64,000 nt of DNA, taken from the NCBI GenBank assembly GCA_963734845.1, contig CAVTIS010000003.1:1-64000 (forward strand), given 5' to 3'. Origin of the DNA: JAKAVN01 sp963734845 (GTDB lineage Bacteria > Desulfobacterota > Binatia > Binatales > Binataceae). A program made the translations under genes and the position numbers. Below, one piece after another: positions 1 through 8,904 of this stretch (positions within the stretch are counted from its first letter, which is position 1; each line of letters starts with the position of its first letter). Under the pieces are notes generated by a model that searched no databases, had not been told where the DNA came from, and saw nothing but the letters and a program-made list of their open reading frames with translations.

Positions 1-296
1 CCGCCAACGAGTCTTTAGATTTTGCCTATATTTTGGAGAAGGCAGAAACTCTGCGCGGAATGCGGTGTTCTTTCTGCCCGCAGCGCACCGGAGAGAGCCG
101 GCTCACGCCGCGTTCGCCCGATTCGGCGATCATTCTCTCCGTCCGAAATAAAAGCGGTTCGCTTCAACCCCCGAATGCACTCTGGGCGGCGTTCGCTCTT
201 CCATCGCCTTCCAGCAAACCGAAAGTTTAATTTCGATCGATCGGACCCGAGTGTCCGAGGAAGGGCGTCAGATTCGGCGCAGCTAAAAGCCGCACG
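1..296. other. Left-edge region without a supported gene
   Basis: No reading frame here has a recognisable product. It lies downstream of the serine recombinase on the opposite strand. The open frames that exist are short, arginine/serine-rich and overlap one another, as expected for GC-rich noncoding DNA. It may hold one end of the recombinase cassette, but I see no repeat that marks an end. Confidence 0.4.
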
Positions 297-1982
297 TTAC
301 TTGATACCGAGAGCATTGCGTTGCGCCGGCCATTCGAGCGGCAGATCGATACGGTTGAGCAGCGTCTCGGCGTTGAGCTCTGCGGGTTGTTGCCCCTGGC
401 AGATAGCTTTCACGATGGCGGGCGTTACGAACGCCAGGCGCGAGAGACGCTCGACGTAGCGCTTGGCAATACCCTCTTTTCGCGCGATCTCGGCCAGCGA
501 GCGCACTCGGCCGGACGCCAGCTCGTCAAACCACACCCTCGCACGCGCTACGGCTTTGAGCAATGCCGAGTCTACCTTGCGCGGTAGTTCGTTACCCGCG
601 GCGATAATGATCCGCGTTTCCACACCGCGGCGCTTCATCTTGAGCGACACGAAGCGGGACAGATCAAGAATGCTGTTGGTCTGTACTCCTGCGCGCGAAC
701 AGGGAACCCGGATCTTGAGTGTCACCCGTATGCCGTCGTTGCACAGTTCGATCCGGTCGATGAGCTCCACCAGGCACGCCGCGGCATTGGCTTCGTCTTC
801 CAATCGGCGGCAAAAAGCGGAGGTCGATTCAATAGTAGCTCTTATGTCGGGCGATTGGAGGCCAGACCGTTCCAGCGCCTCCAGCATTCCGGCGCGATCG
901 CTGAGAATGTGCCGCGTGGCAATCGCCACCGCTCGCTCGAGCTCCGGTGCAGCGAGGCGCCAGCTTTTTCTGTCATCGTTCGAGGAACCATTAACCAGGC
1001 TACGCGATACGTAGTAACGGTATCGCCGTCCCGCCTTTGCCGCCCCCTGCGCATAGAGCGGCTCACCGTCCGCAGCGAAAATCTTTCCCGCCAGTGGGCT
1101 TCCAATCGCACTGGTCGAGGATTGACGGCCACGAGCAGCATTCACGCGCAATCGCTGCTGGACTCCCTCCCAAAGCTCGCGCGGCACGATCGCTTCATGC
1201 TGCCCTGGATAGCGTTCCTGCTTGTGACGTATCTCTCCGGTATGAATAGGATTCGCCAGGAGTTCATACAAGGCTCCGCGCGAGAAGCGACACCCTCCCG
1301 ACTTGATACCCTTCTTCGAGATCCGAACCTTCGATACGATTCCACGCTCGTCGAGTTCCCGGTTGAGCTGCCTTACGCAGCCCAGTTCCAGGTAACGCTC
1401 GTATATGTACCGGACCGTTTTGGCTTCGGTGGGATTGACGATCAGCCGACGCTCGCGAATCTCATATCCCAGCGGAGGAACCCCCCCCATCCACATGCCC
1501 TTGCGCTTGGAGGCTGCGATTTTGTCGCGGATGCGCTCACCGGTGACCTCCCGCTCGAACTGGGCGAAGGAGAGCAACACGTTCAGCGTCAGCCTGCCCA
1601 TCGAGGTGGTGGTGTTGAACTGCTGGGTCACCGCCACGAACGACACCCCGCGCGCATCGAACATCTCGACCATCTTGGCGAAGTCGGCCAGCGAGCGCGT
1701 GAGCCGATCGACCTTGTAAACCACCACTACATCGACGAGACCTTCGCCGATATCTGCGAGCAGCCGCTGTAGCGCCGGTCGCTCCATAGTGCCGCCCGAC
1801 ATTCCTCCATCGTCGTACGCGGTCTTGATGAGTTTCCAGCCCTCGCTTGCCTGGCTCTTAATGAACGCTTCGCAGGCTTCGCGCTGGGCTTGCAGGGAGT
1901 TGAAGTCCTGTTCGAGGCCCTCCTCCGAACTCTTACGCGTGTAGATCGCGCAGCGGCGAGCTCGAGCTTTAGAATGATCCAT
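297..1982 (-). CDS. Large serine recombinase (resolvase family)
   Basis: A 561-residue site-specific DNA recombinase that would cut and rejoin DNA through a serine nucleophile. The N-terminal resolvase domain (about residues 8-155) carries YTRKSSEEGLEQ with the likely catalytic serine, then YDDGGMSGG, VYKVDRLTRSL and FAQFEREVTGERIRDK, all typical of the family. A recombinase domain follows (about 165-270, GVPPLGY, YELLANPIHTG), then a basic C-terminal region. The first codons overlap the end of the upstream DUF2924 gene by 14 bases, so the two are translationally coupled. A second, broken copy of the same pair lies at 44.0-46.3 kb with the same 14-base overlap. Family assignment is secure; the target site is unknown. 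Confidence 0.93.
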   Translation of the reverse strand: MDHSKARARRCAIYTRKSSEEGLEQDFNSLQAQREACEAFIKSQASEGWKLIKTAYDDGGMSGGTMERPALQRLLADIGEGLVDVVVVYKVDRLTRSLADFAKMVEMFDARGVSFVAVTQQFNTTTSMGRLTLNVLLSFAQFEREVTGERIRDKIAASKRKGMWMGGVPPLGYEIRERRLIVNPTEAKTVRYIYERYLELGCVRQLNRELDERGIVSKVRISKKGIKSGGCRFSRGALYELLANPIHTGEIRHKQERYPGQHEAIVPRELWEGVQQRLRVNAARGRQSSTSAIGSPLAGKIFAADGEPLYAQGAAKAGRRYRYYVSRSLVNGSSNDDRKSWRLAAPELERAVAIATRHILSDRAGMLEALERSGLQSPDIRATIESTSAFCRRLEDEANAAACLVELIDRIELCNDGIRVTLKIRVPCSRAGVQTNSILDLSRFVSLKMKRRGVETRIIIAAGNELPRKVDSALLKAVARARVWFDELASGRVRSLAEIARKEGIAKRYVERLSRLAFVTPAIVKAICQGQQPAELNAETLLNRIDLPLEWPAQRNALGIK

Positions 1983-2451
1983 CGGCGTGCTCCTGAAGCT
2001 TGGCTTTCAACCCGAAGAACAACGGCCCGGACCACTTGCTGCCCGTGATCCGATGTGCGACTTGAGACAGGGACTTGTAGCGCTTGCCCTGAAATTCGAC
2101 GCCGCGCTCACGAACGATCACTTGATGCTGGGTGCCGCGCCAGTCGCGTAGCAGAACGGTTCCCGGCGTGAGAGTCGGCGCAGGCGTCACCTGGATAGGC
2201 CGTCGCGCCGAGGCATCGGCGGCAACTTTCGCCAGCAATCGGCGCGTCGACGGTTTCAGGCCGCCGAGCGCCTTCTCCTGAATCCGATAGGCGACCGCGC
2301 GAGTCAGCAGGTCACGGCTGATGCGCGGCGGCGGCTCGGTGCCATAGAACACACGCCACCGGCTCTTGAGATCTGCAGGGGTTGCTTCAGCTAATGTGGC
2401 GATTTCACTCGCCAGAGATGCCTGATCGCCTACGGAGATTTTGCTTTTCAT
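1969..2451 (-). CDS. DUF2924 family protein, recombinase partner
   Basis: A 160-residue protein starting at the internal ATG at 2451 (MKSKISVGDQ); the longer open frame upstream looks noncoding. The family pattern is clear: LKSRWRVFYGTEPPP near residues 25-40, YRIQEKALGGLKPS near 55-70, a central GTVLLRDWRG stretch, and the C-terminal YKSLSQVAHRITGSKWSGPL motif. DUF2924 genes commonly sit directly upstream of a large serine recombinase, as here with a 14-base overlap, and are presumed to be accessory or DNA-binding partners; the biochemical role is not established. Two further copies in this window, at 44.0 and 52.8 kb, are broken. Confidence 0.85.
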   Translation of the reverse strand: MKSKISVGDQASLASEIATLAEATPADLKSRWRVFYGTEPPPRISRDLLTRAVAYRIQEKALGGLKPSTRRLLAKVAADASARRPIQVTPAPTLTPGTVLLRDWRGTQHQVIVRERGVEFQGKRYKSLSQVAHRITGSKWSGPLFFGLKAKLQEHADGSF

Positions 2452-2774
2452 GGGCTGTCCATCCTCCTGCGCGGACAGCCAACACATTGCTCTGCTTCGC
2501 CTCTGAAGCCAGTCCTGTCGCTCCGAAATCAGCGCCAAGTGTGGCCAAATCGTCCGGGTTCCCAAAGAATCAGCTGAAGGTGCAAAGAGGTTTATAATGA
2601 AAGGCGAATTTCCGGCAATGAGATTCTCTCAGGCACTCCTGCTTTTCGCTCGTATCGCCGCCGCAAGGCCGACCGAGTATAGATACCGGACCTCGTCCTG
2701 GGGCGCGAGGCCAGCACCCGCAAACTTTCAAGCCATAAGGGTGCGAGTTGAGAAACGTTAAGGGGAGACTGCGC

Positions 2775-3125
2775 ATGGATTTCGGCAAATTTCATTTCGG
2801 TAGAATCGAAATTGATGGCGCTATCTATGAACGTGACGTCGTCATTGACCGTGGCAGGATTCGCAAGCGCAAGAAGAAACTCTCGAAAAAATTCCGCCAG
2901 CAGTTCGGACATACCCCGGTTTCGGTCGAGGAAGAAATACCCTGGAAGTGCCAACGCCTCGTAGTCGGCACGGGAAGATATGGATCGCTTCCGGTGATGG
3001 AAGAGGTGAAACTCGAGGCGCGCCGTCGAAAAGTCGATCTGCTGATTTTGCCCACGGACGAAGCTATCGAGACACTGGCCAACCAACCCAAGGGAACAAA
3101 CGCCATTCTCCACGTGACGTGCTGA
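2775..3125 (+). CDS. MTH938/NDUFAF3-like domain protein, copy 1
   Basis: A 116-residue protein starting at MDFGKFHFG (2775); a shorter upstream extension is open but not conserved in the second copy. It shows the MTH938-like layout: FGRIEIDG near the start, VVIDRGRIRKRKKK, HTPVSVEEEIPW, VVGTGRYGSLPV and a C-terminal NAILHVTC. The family is a small alpha/beta fold related to the mitochondrial complex I assembly factor NDUFAF3; the bacterial function is unknown. A close paralogue lies at 38613-38963, with the two nearly identical in the central third. Neighbours do not reveal a job. Confidence 0.8.
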   Translation: MDFGKFHFGRIEIDGAIYERDVVIDRGRIRKRKKKLSKKFRQQFGHTPVSVEEEIPWKCQRLVVGTGRYGSLPVMEEVKLEARRRKVDLLILPTDEAIETLANQPKGTNAILHVTC

Positions 3126-3147
3126 CGCGGAGAGTCCTTTAGTTCCT

Positions 3148-3306
3148 TCATCGTGCACTTCCTCGTCGCGCTTCCAGGTGTTTATGAGGGCATGCATCGT
3201 CTAGAGGCGGCATATCGGGCGGGACCATGGAGCGGCGGTCCTCCAGCGCATAGCACACAAGCATCGCGGTTACCGCGAATAGACCAAAAAACGTGAGCCA
3301 ATTCAT
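3148..3306 (-). CDS. Small membrane protein, probably truncated
   Basis: Reading the minus strand from ATG at 3306 gives 52 residues beginning MNWLTFFGLFAVTAMLVCYALEDR (first 20 residues form one hydrophobic helix). The start resembles a widespread family of small bacterial proteins of about 65-70 residues with the same TFFGLFAVTAML beginning, a second helix and a basic tail; this is from memory and needs a search. Here the sequence after ALEDR becomes proline-rich and basic and no second helix appears, so an indel near 3240 has probably cut off the original C-terminus. Confidence 0.4.
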   Translation of the reverse strand: MNWLTFFGLFAVTAMLVCYALEDRRSMVPPDMPPLDDACPHKHLEARRGSAR

Positions 3307-3492
3307 ATACTAATCAGGACGAGGGCAACGACGTGACGCGCTTCATGTCCGATCAAAGGCGAAACTCAATTGTTTGCGCAATCGCACTTTCCGAAACAAC
3401 CCGGACGCGACAGGCGCGACCCGTGAACGAAACTTGAACCGAAACGCTCCGCAGCGAGACGATAGATGACGGAGTCGTCTTAACTGATGCGA

Positions 3493-4515
3493 CTAACTTT
3501 GGGGAGCTCCGTAGCGTTGGTGTAATTTGAGGTTGAGCTGCAGTACATTGACCATCTTCTCCCCGAATAGTCCGCCCATCGGCGCGTACGCGTCAGTTTG
3601 GATGATGGTGTTGATTTCATTGCGAACCTGAACGGTGTCACGCTTAAGATATGCCGCCCATTTCGGCGCCACCCGGTCGAGCTGATATTCCGCGTTGTCC
3701 AGTGTGATGTCGGGATCCAGACCGGAGCCTGAAGTCGTCACCATGTCTCCGGGCACATTGGCGAGATCAAGATCCGGATGGTCCTGCCGCCACATGTCGA
3801 AAAAGGTTGACTGGATATCCGAGCCACTTGCAACCGGCGCGATCACGGTTTGGGTCTTGCCGTTTGGCAACTGCGTTGTGACCTGCGAAAGAAATTTGCC
3901 CGGATGCTCCTTGGAGAAGTTCTCAAAGAACATCACTGCCAGGTCCGACGGCTGCGGATTAGGAGTCCCCGGATTCTGCTTTATCCAATCCACGACCTCT
4001 CGTTTGTGGGCCTTTGCCCAGTCGCTGATATATTGGGCGTGCGACGGATCCGCGCTCACCCAACTCTGCGCGAGCTCGTTATGGTTATCCGCCCATTGTG
4101 CGACTAGATGCGGGTTACCCTGGTAGCGATCTCCGTGAAACCACGCCTCTATGTCTGGAGCGACCAACTGTCCAGCCTTCGGACCACTCTGATACTTTAC
4201 GATCGGACCGAGCATCCGCGCCACGCGATCGCGGAGCAGATAGTTGGAGGCGGCGAGTGTGGATGAGGCGGACGCGGACGCATCGTATGACGCTGCCGAG
4301 GGCCGCGGCCAGAAGTATTCATCCTTGCTGAACGGCTGAGCGATCATCAGTGAGCCGACGAGTTTGCCGTCCGGCCCGGTCACCATGCTCCCGTTCGCGG
4401 TAAATGGGAAAAGCGTTTGTCCGATTGCCCATACAACCAGCGGATAGATCAAACAACAAATGACCACCGTGGAGCCTAACAGCCAGAGACTTTTCTTTAT
4501 GTGATTTTTCATCAT
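3493..4515 (-). CDS. kdpC: Potassium-transporting ATPase KdpC subunit, extended form (operon 1)
   Basis: KdpC is the small membrane-anchored subunit of the KdpFABC high-affinity K+ pump; it binds KdpB and helps nucleotide binding. This one has 340 residues against about 190-200 in the usual form and in the second copy at 18061. An N-terminal helix (about 9-33) and the WPRPSAASYDA motif are followed by roughly 140 extra residues (about 110-250) rich in W, H and D, before the conserved block TTSGSGLDPDI (about 263-273) and the C-terminal VNVLQLNLKL. It ends the kdpX-F-A-B-C operon, 22 bases behind kdpB. The insertion is a real in-frame extension, not a fusion to a domain I recognise. Confidence 0.93.
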   Translation of the reverse strand: MMKNHIKKSLWLLGSTVVICCLIYPLVVWAIGQTLFPFTANGSMVTGPDGKLVGSLMIAQPFSKDEYFWPRPSAASYDASASASSTLAASNYLLRDRVARMLGPIVKYQSGPKAGQLVAPDIEAWFHGDRYQGNPHLVAQWADNHNELAQSWVSADPSHAQYISDWAKAHKREVVDWIKQNPGTPNPQPSDLAVMFFENFSKEHPGKFLSQVTTQLPNGKTQTVIAPVASGSDIQSTFFDMWRQDHPDLDLANVPGDMVTTSGSGLDPDITLDNAEYQLDRVAPKWAAYLKRDTVQVRNEINTIIQTDAYAPMGGLFGEKMVNVLQLNLKLHQRYGAPQS

Positions 4516-4537
4516 CGCCTATCCTTCTATTCTTGCG

Positions 4538-6691
4538 CTAGGCAACAAGGTGCATGGCGCCCATGATTACATCGATAAGCTTGATACCTGCGAACGGTAG
4601 AATGACCCCGCCGACACCCCAAATGAGCAGGTTTCTCCGCAGCAACGCATCCGCTCCGAGGGGTTGATAGGTCACTCCTCTAAGGGCCACGGGAATAAGC
4701 GAAGGAATTATGACCGCATTGAAAATTACCGCTGACAGAATCGCCGAGGTTGGCGAATGCAAATGCATGATATCCATCGTTTTCAACCAGGGCAGCGTGC
4801 CGGCAAACAGTGCGGGCACGATCGCGAAATACTTGGCCACGTCGTTGGCGACTGAAAATGTCGTGAGTGCACCACGAGTCATGAGGAGTTGCTTCCCGAT
4901 CTCCACCACCTCGATCAACTTGGTCGGATCCGAGTCGAGATCAACCATGTTACCGGCTTCCTTTGCGGCCTGAGTGCCGGAATTCATGGCTAAGCCGACG
5001 TCGGCTTGGGCCAAGGCTGGCGCATCATTGGTGCCATCGCCCATCATCGCCACGAGCTTGCCCTCAGCCTGCTCCTTGCGTATATAGGCGAGCTTCGATT
5101 CAGGTGTCGCCTGGGCAACAAAGTCATCGAGGCCCGCCTGCTTTGCTATCGTCGCGGCCGTGAGCGGATTGTCACCCGTAATCATTACCGTTCGCAGTCC
5201 CATTCTCCGAAGCCGCTCGAAGCGCTCGCGCATGCCAGGTTTGAGAACGTCCTCGAGTACAACCACGCCGGCGATCTTCGCATTTTCTGCGACGATCAGG
5301 GGCGTGGCGCCCTTGGAAGCGATCGAGTCGACCGTGTGTTGCAAGCTCGCAGGAATAACCCCGCCTTTACCTTGTGCAAACGCGATGACCGCATCGGGCG
5401 CGCCCTTGCGGATGGAAGTTCCGTTCGGTAAATCAACTCCGCTCATTCGGGTCTGTGCGCTGAAAGCGATAAACCGGGCGCCAGTCGGCGCGGTCAGTTC
5501 TTTCGCCCCGACCCCTAGTGCCTGCGCTGCGCGAACGATGTTTTTTCCTTCCGGTGTCTCGTCGGAAGTCGATGCCAAGGCCGCTAGATGTGCCAGTGCG
5601 AGCTGCGAATAGTTGCCAAGGGACTCAAAGCCGGTGGCGTGTCGATTGCCGATGGTAATCGTGCCCGTTTTGTCGAGCAGTACAATATCGACGTCGCCTG
5701 CCGTCTCGACTGCCTTACCGCTCTTCGCGATAATGTTGGCTTGGAGCGCGCGATCCATGCCGGCAATTCCGATCGCAGCGAGCAGTGCGCCGATCGTCGT
5801 AGGTATCAGGCAAACCAATAAGGCTACCAGCGTTGGAACGTCGGTGCCGAGACTCTTCAACGGCTCCGAAATTCCCAGATAACCCATCATGTATTGTTCC
5901 GCGTTCCAGGCCATCGGCCAGAGCGGAATTACCACGATCAAAAAGGCGAGACTCAGGCCGGACAGTGCCAATGTCAGCGCAATCTCGTTTGGCGTTTTCT
6001 GGCGAACGGCACCCTCGACGAGCGCAATCATTCGATCAAGAAACGACTGCCCCGGAAGCGCAGTGATTTTCACCACGATCCGGTCGGAGATAACCCTCGT
6101 TCCTCCGGTAACTCCTGAACGATCGCCGCCGGACTCGCGAATCACCGGAGCCGACTCGCCAGTAATGGCAGACTCGTCGACGGATGCGATTCCCTGGATT
6201 ATCTCGCCGTCGCTGGGAATGACTTGACCTGTGGTCACTACAACCTGATCGCCCGGCTTGAGGTCGGTCGAGAGGACCTCATCCATGCTTCCGCCCCTTA
6301 TACGAAACGCCGGAGTTTCACCGCGAGTCCTCCGCAGTGACTCAGCCTGGGCCTTGCCGCGTGCCTCGGCGAGCGCGGTCGCAAAATTTGCGAAGAGAAC
6401 CGTCAAGAACAGCCACACGTCCAGCGCGATAAAATAGGTGATCGGGACCTGACTGACTGAATTGCTCACTAAGGCTTGCACTATAAAGAGGAAAGTAAGC
6501 ACCCCGCCGATCTCGACTACAAACATGACCGGATTGGCCCATTGGATATCGGGACGAAGCATGACGAATGAATGCCTCAGCGCGTGCTGCACCAGCTCTG
6601 GTTCGAATAGCTTGCGGCTTCTGATTCGCCGTGGCGGACGCGGCTGTTCAGGTGCTTCTGTGGCTGGTATCGATTTTACTGCTGCTCCCAT
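4538..6691 (-). CDS. kdpB: Potassium-transporting P-type ATPase KdpB (operon 1)
   Basis: The catalytic ATPase subunit of the Kdp K+ pump in the inner membrane, 717 residues. Visible P-type motifs in order: the actuator-loop TGES in AITGESAPVI, the phosphorylation site DKTGTITIGNR with the acceptor Asp, the nucleotide-binding region with KGAPDAV, MITGDNPLTA, and the hinge MMGDGTNDAPALAQADVG. About seven hydrophobic helices can be seen in family positions. The N-terminus (RKLFEPELVQHALRHSF) is slightly longer than in the copy at 18670. It lies between kdpA (66-base gap) and kdpC (22-base gap). No sign of damage. Confidence 0.97.
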   Translation of the reverse strand: MGAAVKSIPATEAPEQPRPPRRIRSRKLFEPELVQHALRHSFVMLRPDIQWANPVMFVVEIGGVLTFLFIVQALVSNSVSQVPITYFIALDVWLFLTVLFANFATALAEARGKAQAESLRRTRGETPAFRIRGGSMDEVLSTDLKPGDQVVVTTGQVIPSDGEIIQGIASVDESAITGESAPVIRESGGDRSGVTGGTRVISDRIVVKITALPGQSFLDRMIALVEGAVRQKTPNEIALTLALSGLSLAFLIVVIPLWPMAWNAEQYMMGYLGISEPLKSLGTDVPTLVALLVCLIPTTIGALLAAIGIAGMDRALQANIIAKSGKAVETAGDVDIVLLDKTGTITIGNRHATGFESLGNYSQLALAHLAALASTSDETPEGKNIVRAAQALGVGAKELTAPTGARFIAFSAQTRMSGVDLPNGTSIRKGAPDAVIAFAQGKGGVIPASLQHTVDSIASKGATPLIVAENAKIAGVVVLEDVLKPGMRERFERLRRMGLRTVMITGDNPLTAATIAKQAGLDDFVAQATPESKLAYIRKEQAEGKLVAMMGDGTNDAPALAQADVGLAMNSGTQAAKEAGNMVDLDSDPTKLIEVVEIGKQLLMTRGALTTFSVANDVAKYFAIVPALFAGTLPWLKTMDIMHLHSPTSAILSAVIFNAVIIPSLIPVALRGVTYQPLGADALLRRNLLIWGVGGVILPFAGIKLIDVIMGAMHLVA

Positions 6692-6757
6692 TACTCTGCT
6701 CTCCAGTCGATAATTCGTTTATCTGCTGCCGCGGTGCCTGGTGTGCCAATAAAGTCG

Positions 6758-8575
6758 CTAACCACCAAAAGGAATCGGACCCAAGTGCTCCGCCACTGGT
6801 CCAAGCGCGGCGACTGGCAGGAACAACAGCGCACCGACGATTATGATCGTACCGAACAGAAGACATCCGAAGGTGAAGGTGTCGTCGCGCAGCGTCCCCA
6901 ACCCGAATGGCGTGCTCTTTTTCATTCCCAAAAAGCCAGCCATCGCGATTGGAGCCAGAATGGGCAGGAATCGCCCGAACATGATGACAAATCCCGCCGC
7001 TATGTCCCATGGAACAGCCTCGGGTGCGGGACTTGGGTTGTTATTCAGACCATAAGTAACACCGAGTCCGTCGAACGCAGAACCGTTGTTGGCCGAGTCC
7101 GACGAAAACTGGTAAACAATCTGAGATAGTCCATGTGCGCCTGGATTGCTCTCAGCCTTCATTCCCCAACTCGTGGCGGCGAACAATCCTGCTGGACCGA
7201 GAATGATCAGCGGATGCACAAGCAACGCGATCAATGCAAGTTTCACCTCCCGCGCACCGATCTTCTTACCTAAATACTCGGGCGTTCGACCAACCATCTG
7301 GCCGACTACGAAGATCCCGATGACCAGGAACAGCAACATGTTGATCATTCCGACGCCTTTGCCGCCGTAAATGCAGTTCACCCACATTCCAAAGAACGGC
7401 GACAAAGCTGCCATCGGATTGAGGCTATCGTGTTCACAGATGACCGCACCGCATGTGAAATCCACCGTAGCCGCTGCAAAGGTGGACCCCGCCGAGGTTC
7501 CGAAGCGCAACTCTTTGCCTTCGAGGTTACCTAGGTGCTGATCCACCGGCAGCCCTGCGACCGGTGGCACTGTAATTGTTCTTTTCCCGCCAGGCGCGGT
7601 GGCGCTCGGAACCTGGAAGTTTGTGCTATGTGGATGTGCGACCAGGCCAGGATTCGGCTTGAGGGTGTCGAAATAAATTGTCCATAGGATGGTCCCTGCA
7701 AGGAGGACGAACATCACCGAAAATATGATTGCGGAATGCCGACGTCTCCTCAGCATGCGGCCATACATGAACACCAACGCCATCGGGAACCACATCATCG
7801 ATGAGGTGGTCAGGAAGTTCGAAGCGGCATCGGGGTTCTCGAACGGATGTGCCGAATTCATTCCATAGAAACCCCCTCCGTTCGTGCCCAACATCTTCAT
7901 CGGCACAAATGCAGCAAGCGGGCCGACCACGATGGTCTGCTTCTTCACCTGTCCGCTGTCCGCAGTTCCCATGGCTGCTGGCTCGAGAGTCGAGACTTGA
8001 GTGTCGCTCTGAAAGGTCATCGGCATACCCTGAGTCAGAAAGACAATGCTCAGCACGAACACCGCGGGCAGAAACGTGTACATCACCACGCGCCACATAT
8101 CGAGAAAGAAGTTGCCCACATCAGGATCGCTGCGAAAAGCCCGTATGATAGCGGTCAGAGCGCAGAATCCAATTGAGGCAGATAGGAAGAACATCGGGAG
8201 GCAAAAGAACAACTGGCTGAAATTTGAAAAAGCAGCATCGCCCGAATAATGCTGAATGTCTGTGTTCGTGCTGAAGGAGATGACCGTATTGAAGATGGTG
8301 CTCGGCGCCAGCGCTCCGAGTCCTCTTGGATTCAGCGGCATCCAAGGTTGAAGCGACAAAACAAGATATCCGAACACATAGAGCACTGTGTTGAACACCA
8401 ACAACGCTACCGCGTACTGCTTCCAGGTCTGTGGCCCGCTATTCACACGCCGTTCACACCACGTCAGTGCCTGGGGAGCGCGGTAGTGCCCATCCATGAT
8501 CCAGGCGAGATACCAGCCCAAAGGGAAAGCGACCGCTACACTAAACAGGAGTACGGAAATTGGCAAAAGCCACAT
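6758..8575 (-). CDS. kdpA: Potassium-transporting ATPase KdpA, K+ channel-like subunit (operon 1)
   Basis: KdpA carries the K+ selectivity filter of the Kdp complex; 605 residues, about 30 longer than the copy at 20735. Pore-loop signatures are present: TNTDIQHYSGD near residue 100, TNGGGFYGMNSAHPFENP near 235, TCGAVICEHDS near 375 and SANNGSAFDG near 500. The third loop has CGAV, unlike NGSVN in the second copy, so the two pumps differ at a filter loop. Extra residues lie mainly in the loop around residues 310-360. It follows kdpF by 35 bases and precedes kdpB. Many hydrophobic segments support an inner-membrane protein. Confidence 0.96.
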   Translation of the reverse strand: MWLLPISVLLFSVAVAFPLGWYLAWIMDGHYRAPQALTWCERRVNSGPQTWKQYAVALLVFNTVLYVFGYLVLSLQPWMPLNPRGLGALAPSTIFNTVISFSTNTDIQHYSGDAAFSNFSQLFFCLPMFFLSASIGFCALTAIIRAFRSDPDVGNFFLDMWRVVMYTFLPAVFVLSIVFLTQGMPMTFQSDTQVSTLEPAAMGTADSGQVKKQTIVVGPLAAFVPMKMLGTNGGGFYGMNSAHPFENPDAASNFLTTSSMMWFPMALVFMYGRMLRRRRHSAIIFSVMFVLLAGTILWTIYFDTLKPNPGLVAHPHSTNFQVPSATAPGGKRTITVPPVAGLPVDQHLGNLEGKELRFGTSAGSTFAAATVDFTCGAVICEHDSLNPMAALSPFFGMWVNCIYGGKGVGMINMLLFLVIGIFVVGQMVGRTPEYLGKKIGAREVKLALIALLVHPLIILGPAGLFAATSWGMKAESNPGAHGLSQIVYQFSSDSANNGSAFDGLGVTYGLNNNPSPAPEAVPWDIAAGFVIMFGRFLPILAPIAMAGFLGMKKSTPFGLGTLRDDTFTFGCLLFGTIIIVGALLFLPVAALGPVAEHLGPIPFGG

Positions 8576-8610
8576 CGCACTTGTTCCTCTGCGAGAGTTT
8601 CAGATCACGC

Positions 8611-8691
8611 CTAGAATCGCTCCGGCCGAATCATCGCCATGAGCAAATATCCAAATGTAAAGGCTGCGGTAACGGCGGTCAGGTAAATCAT
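8611..8691 (-). CDS. kdpF: KdpF small subunit (operon 1)
   Basis: A 26-residue single-helix protein: MIYLTAVTAAFTFGYLLMAM followed by IRPERF. The RPE(R/K)F ending after one hydrophobic helix is the KdpF signature; KdpF stabilises the KdpABC complex in the membrane. It lies 35 bases upstream of kdpA and 10 bases after the stop of another tiny membrane gene at 8702-8797. The same order occurs in the second operon. Confidence 0.88.
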   Translation of the reverse strand: MIYLTAVTAAFTFGYLLMAMIRPERF

Positions 8692-8701
8692 GACTATCCC
8701 T

Positions 8702-8797
8702 CTAAATCCCTTCGCATCCGATGAGGAAAACGTAGCAAAGACCCAAGCCACTCAGCCCGAGCACAAATGTGACGGGCAACCAGATCCAGATATCCAT
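8702..8797 (-). CDS. Conserved single-helix microprotein at head of kdp operon 1
   Basis: A 31-residue reading frame on the minus strand, beginning MDIWIWLPVTFVLG and ending CYVFLIGCEGI. It is almost entirely one hydrophobic helix with a Cys-Glu tail. The second kdp operon has a tiny gene in the same position whose product ends LAYIRGCEKL, so both share Y-x(1-4)-GCE plus a short hydrophobic end just before KdpF. A GGAG-type ribosome-binding site (revcomp of ctccttcgc-like sequence) precedes the start. I infer an accessory subunit or assembly factor of Kdp; no function is established. It is the first gene of the operon. Confidence 0.62.
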   Translation of the reverse strand: MDIWIWLPVTFVLGLSGLGLCYVFLIGCEGI

Positions 8798-8889
8798 GGT
8801 TCATCCTTCGCTCCGTGTGATAACGATGCGAAGGAGCAAACTATGTTCCAAGGGCGCCGGTGCGACACGGCAATCTTACAATGTGACTT

Positions 8890-8904
8890 GCAAAGCGGGT
8901 GTGA
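8890..8904 (-). promoter_or_regulatory. Weak sigma54-like promoter upstream of kdp operon 1
   Basis: On the minus strand the sequence TCACACCCGCTTTGC has the -12 TTGC and a -24 CAC at the right spacing (consensus TGGCAC-N5-TTGC), but the nearly invariant -24 GG is CA. It sits about 95 bases ahead of the microprotein gene. It may be a decayed relative of the good promoter upstream of operon 2, or chance. Confidence 0.2.

Noticed and set aside
855..1772. Long plus-strand open frame opposite the recombinase
   Set aside because: It is antisense to a gene with clear family motifs and has no motif of its own; GC-rich codon use creates such shadows.
8890..8904. Strong sigma54 promoter for kdp operon 1
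   Set aside because: The nearly invariant -24 GG is missing; only the -12 TTGC and spacing fit.
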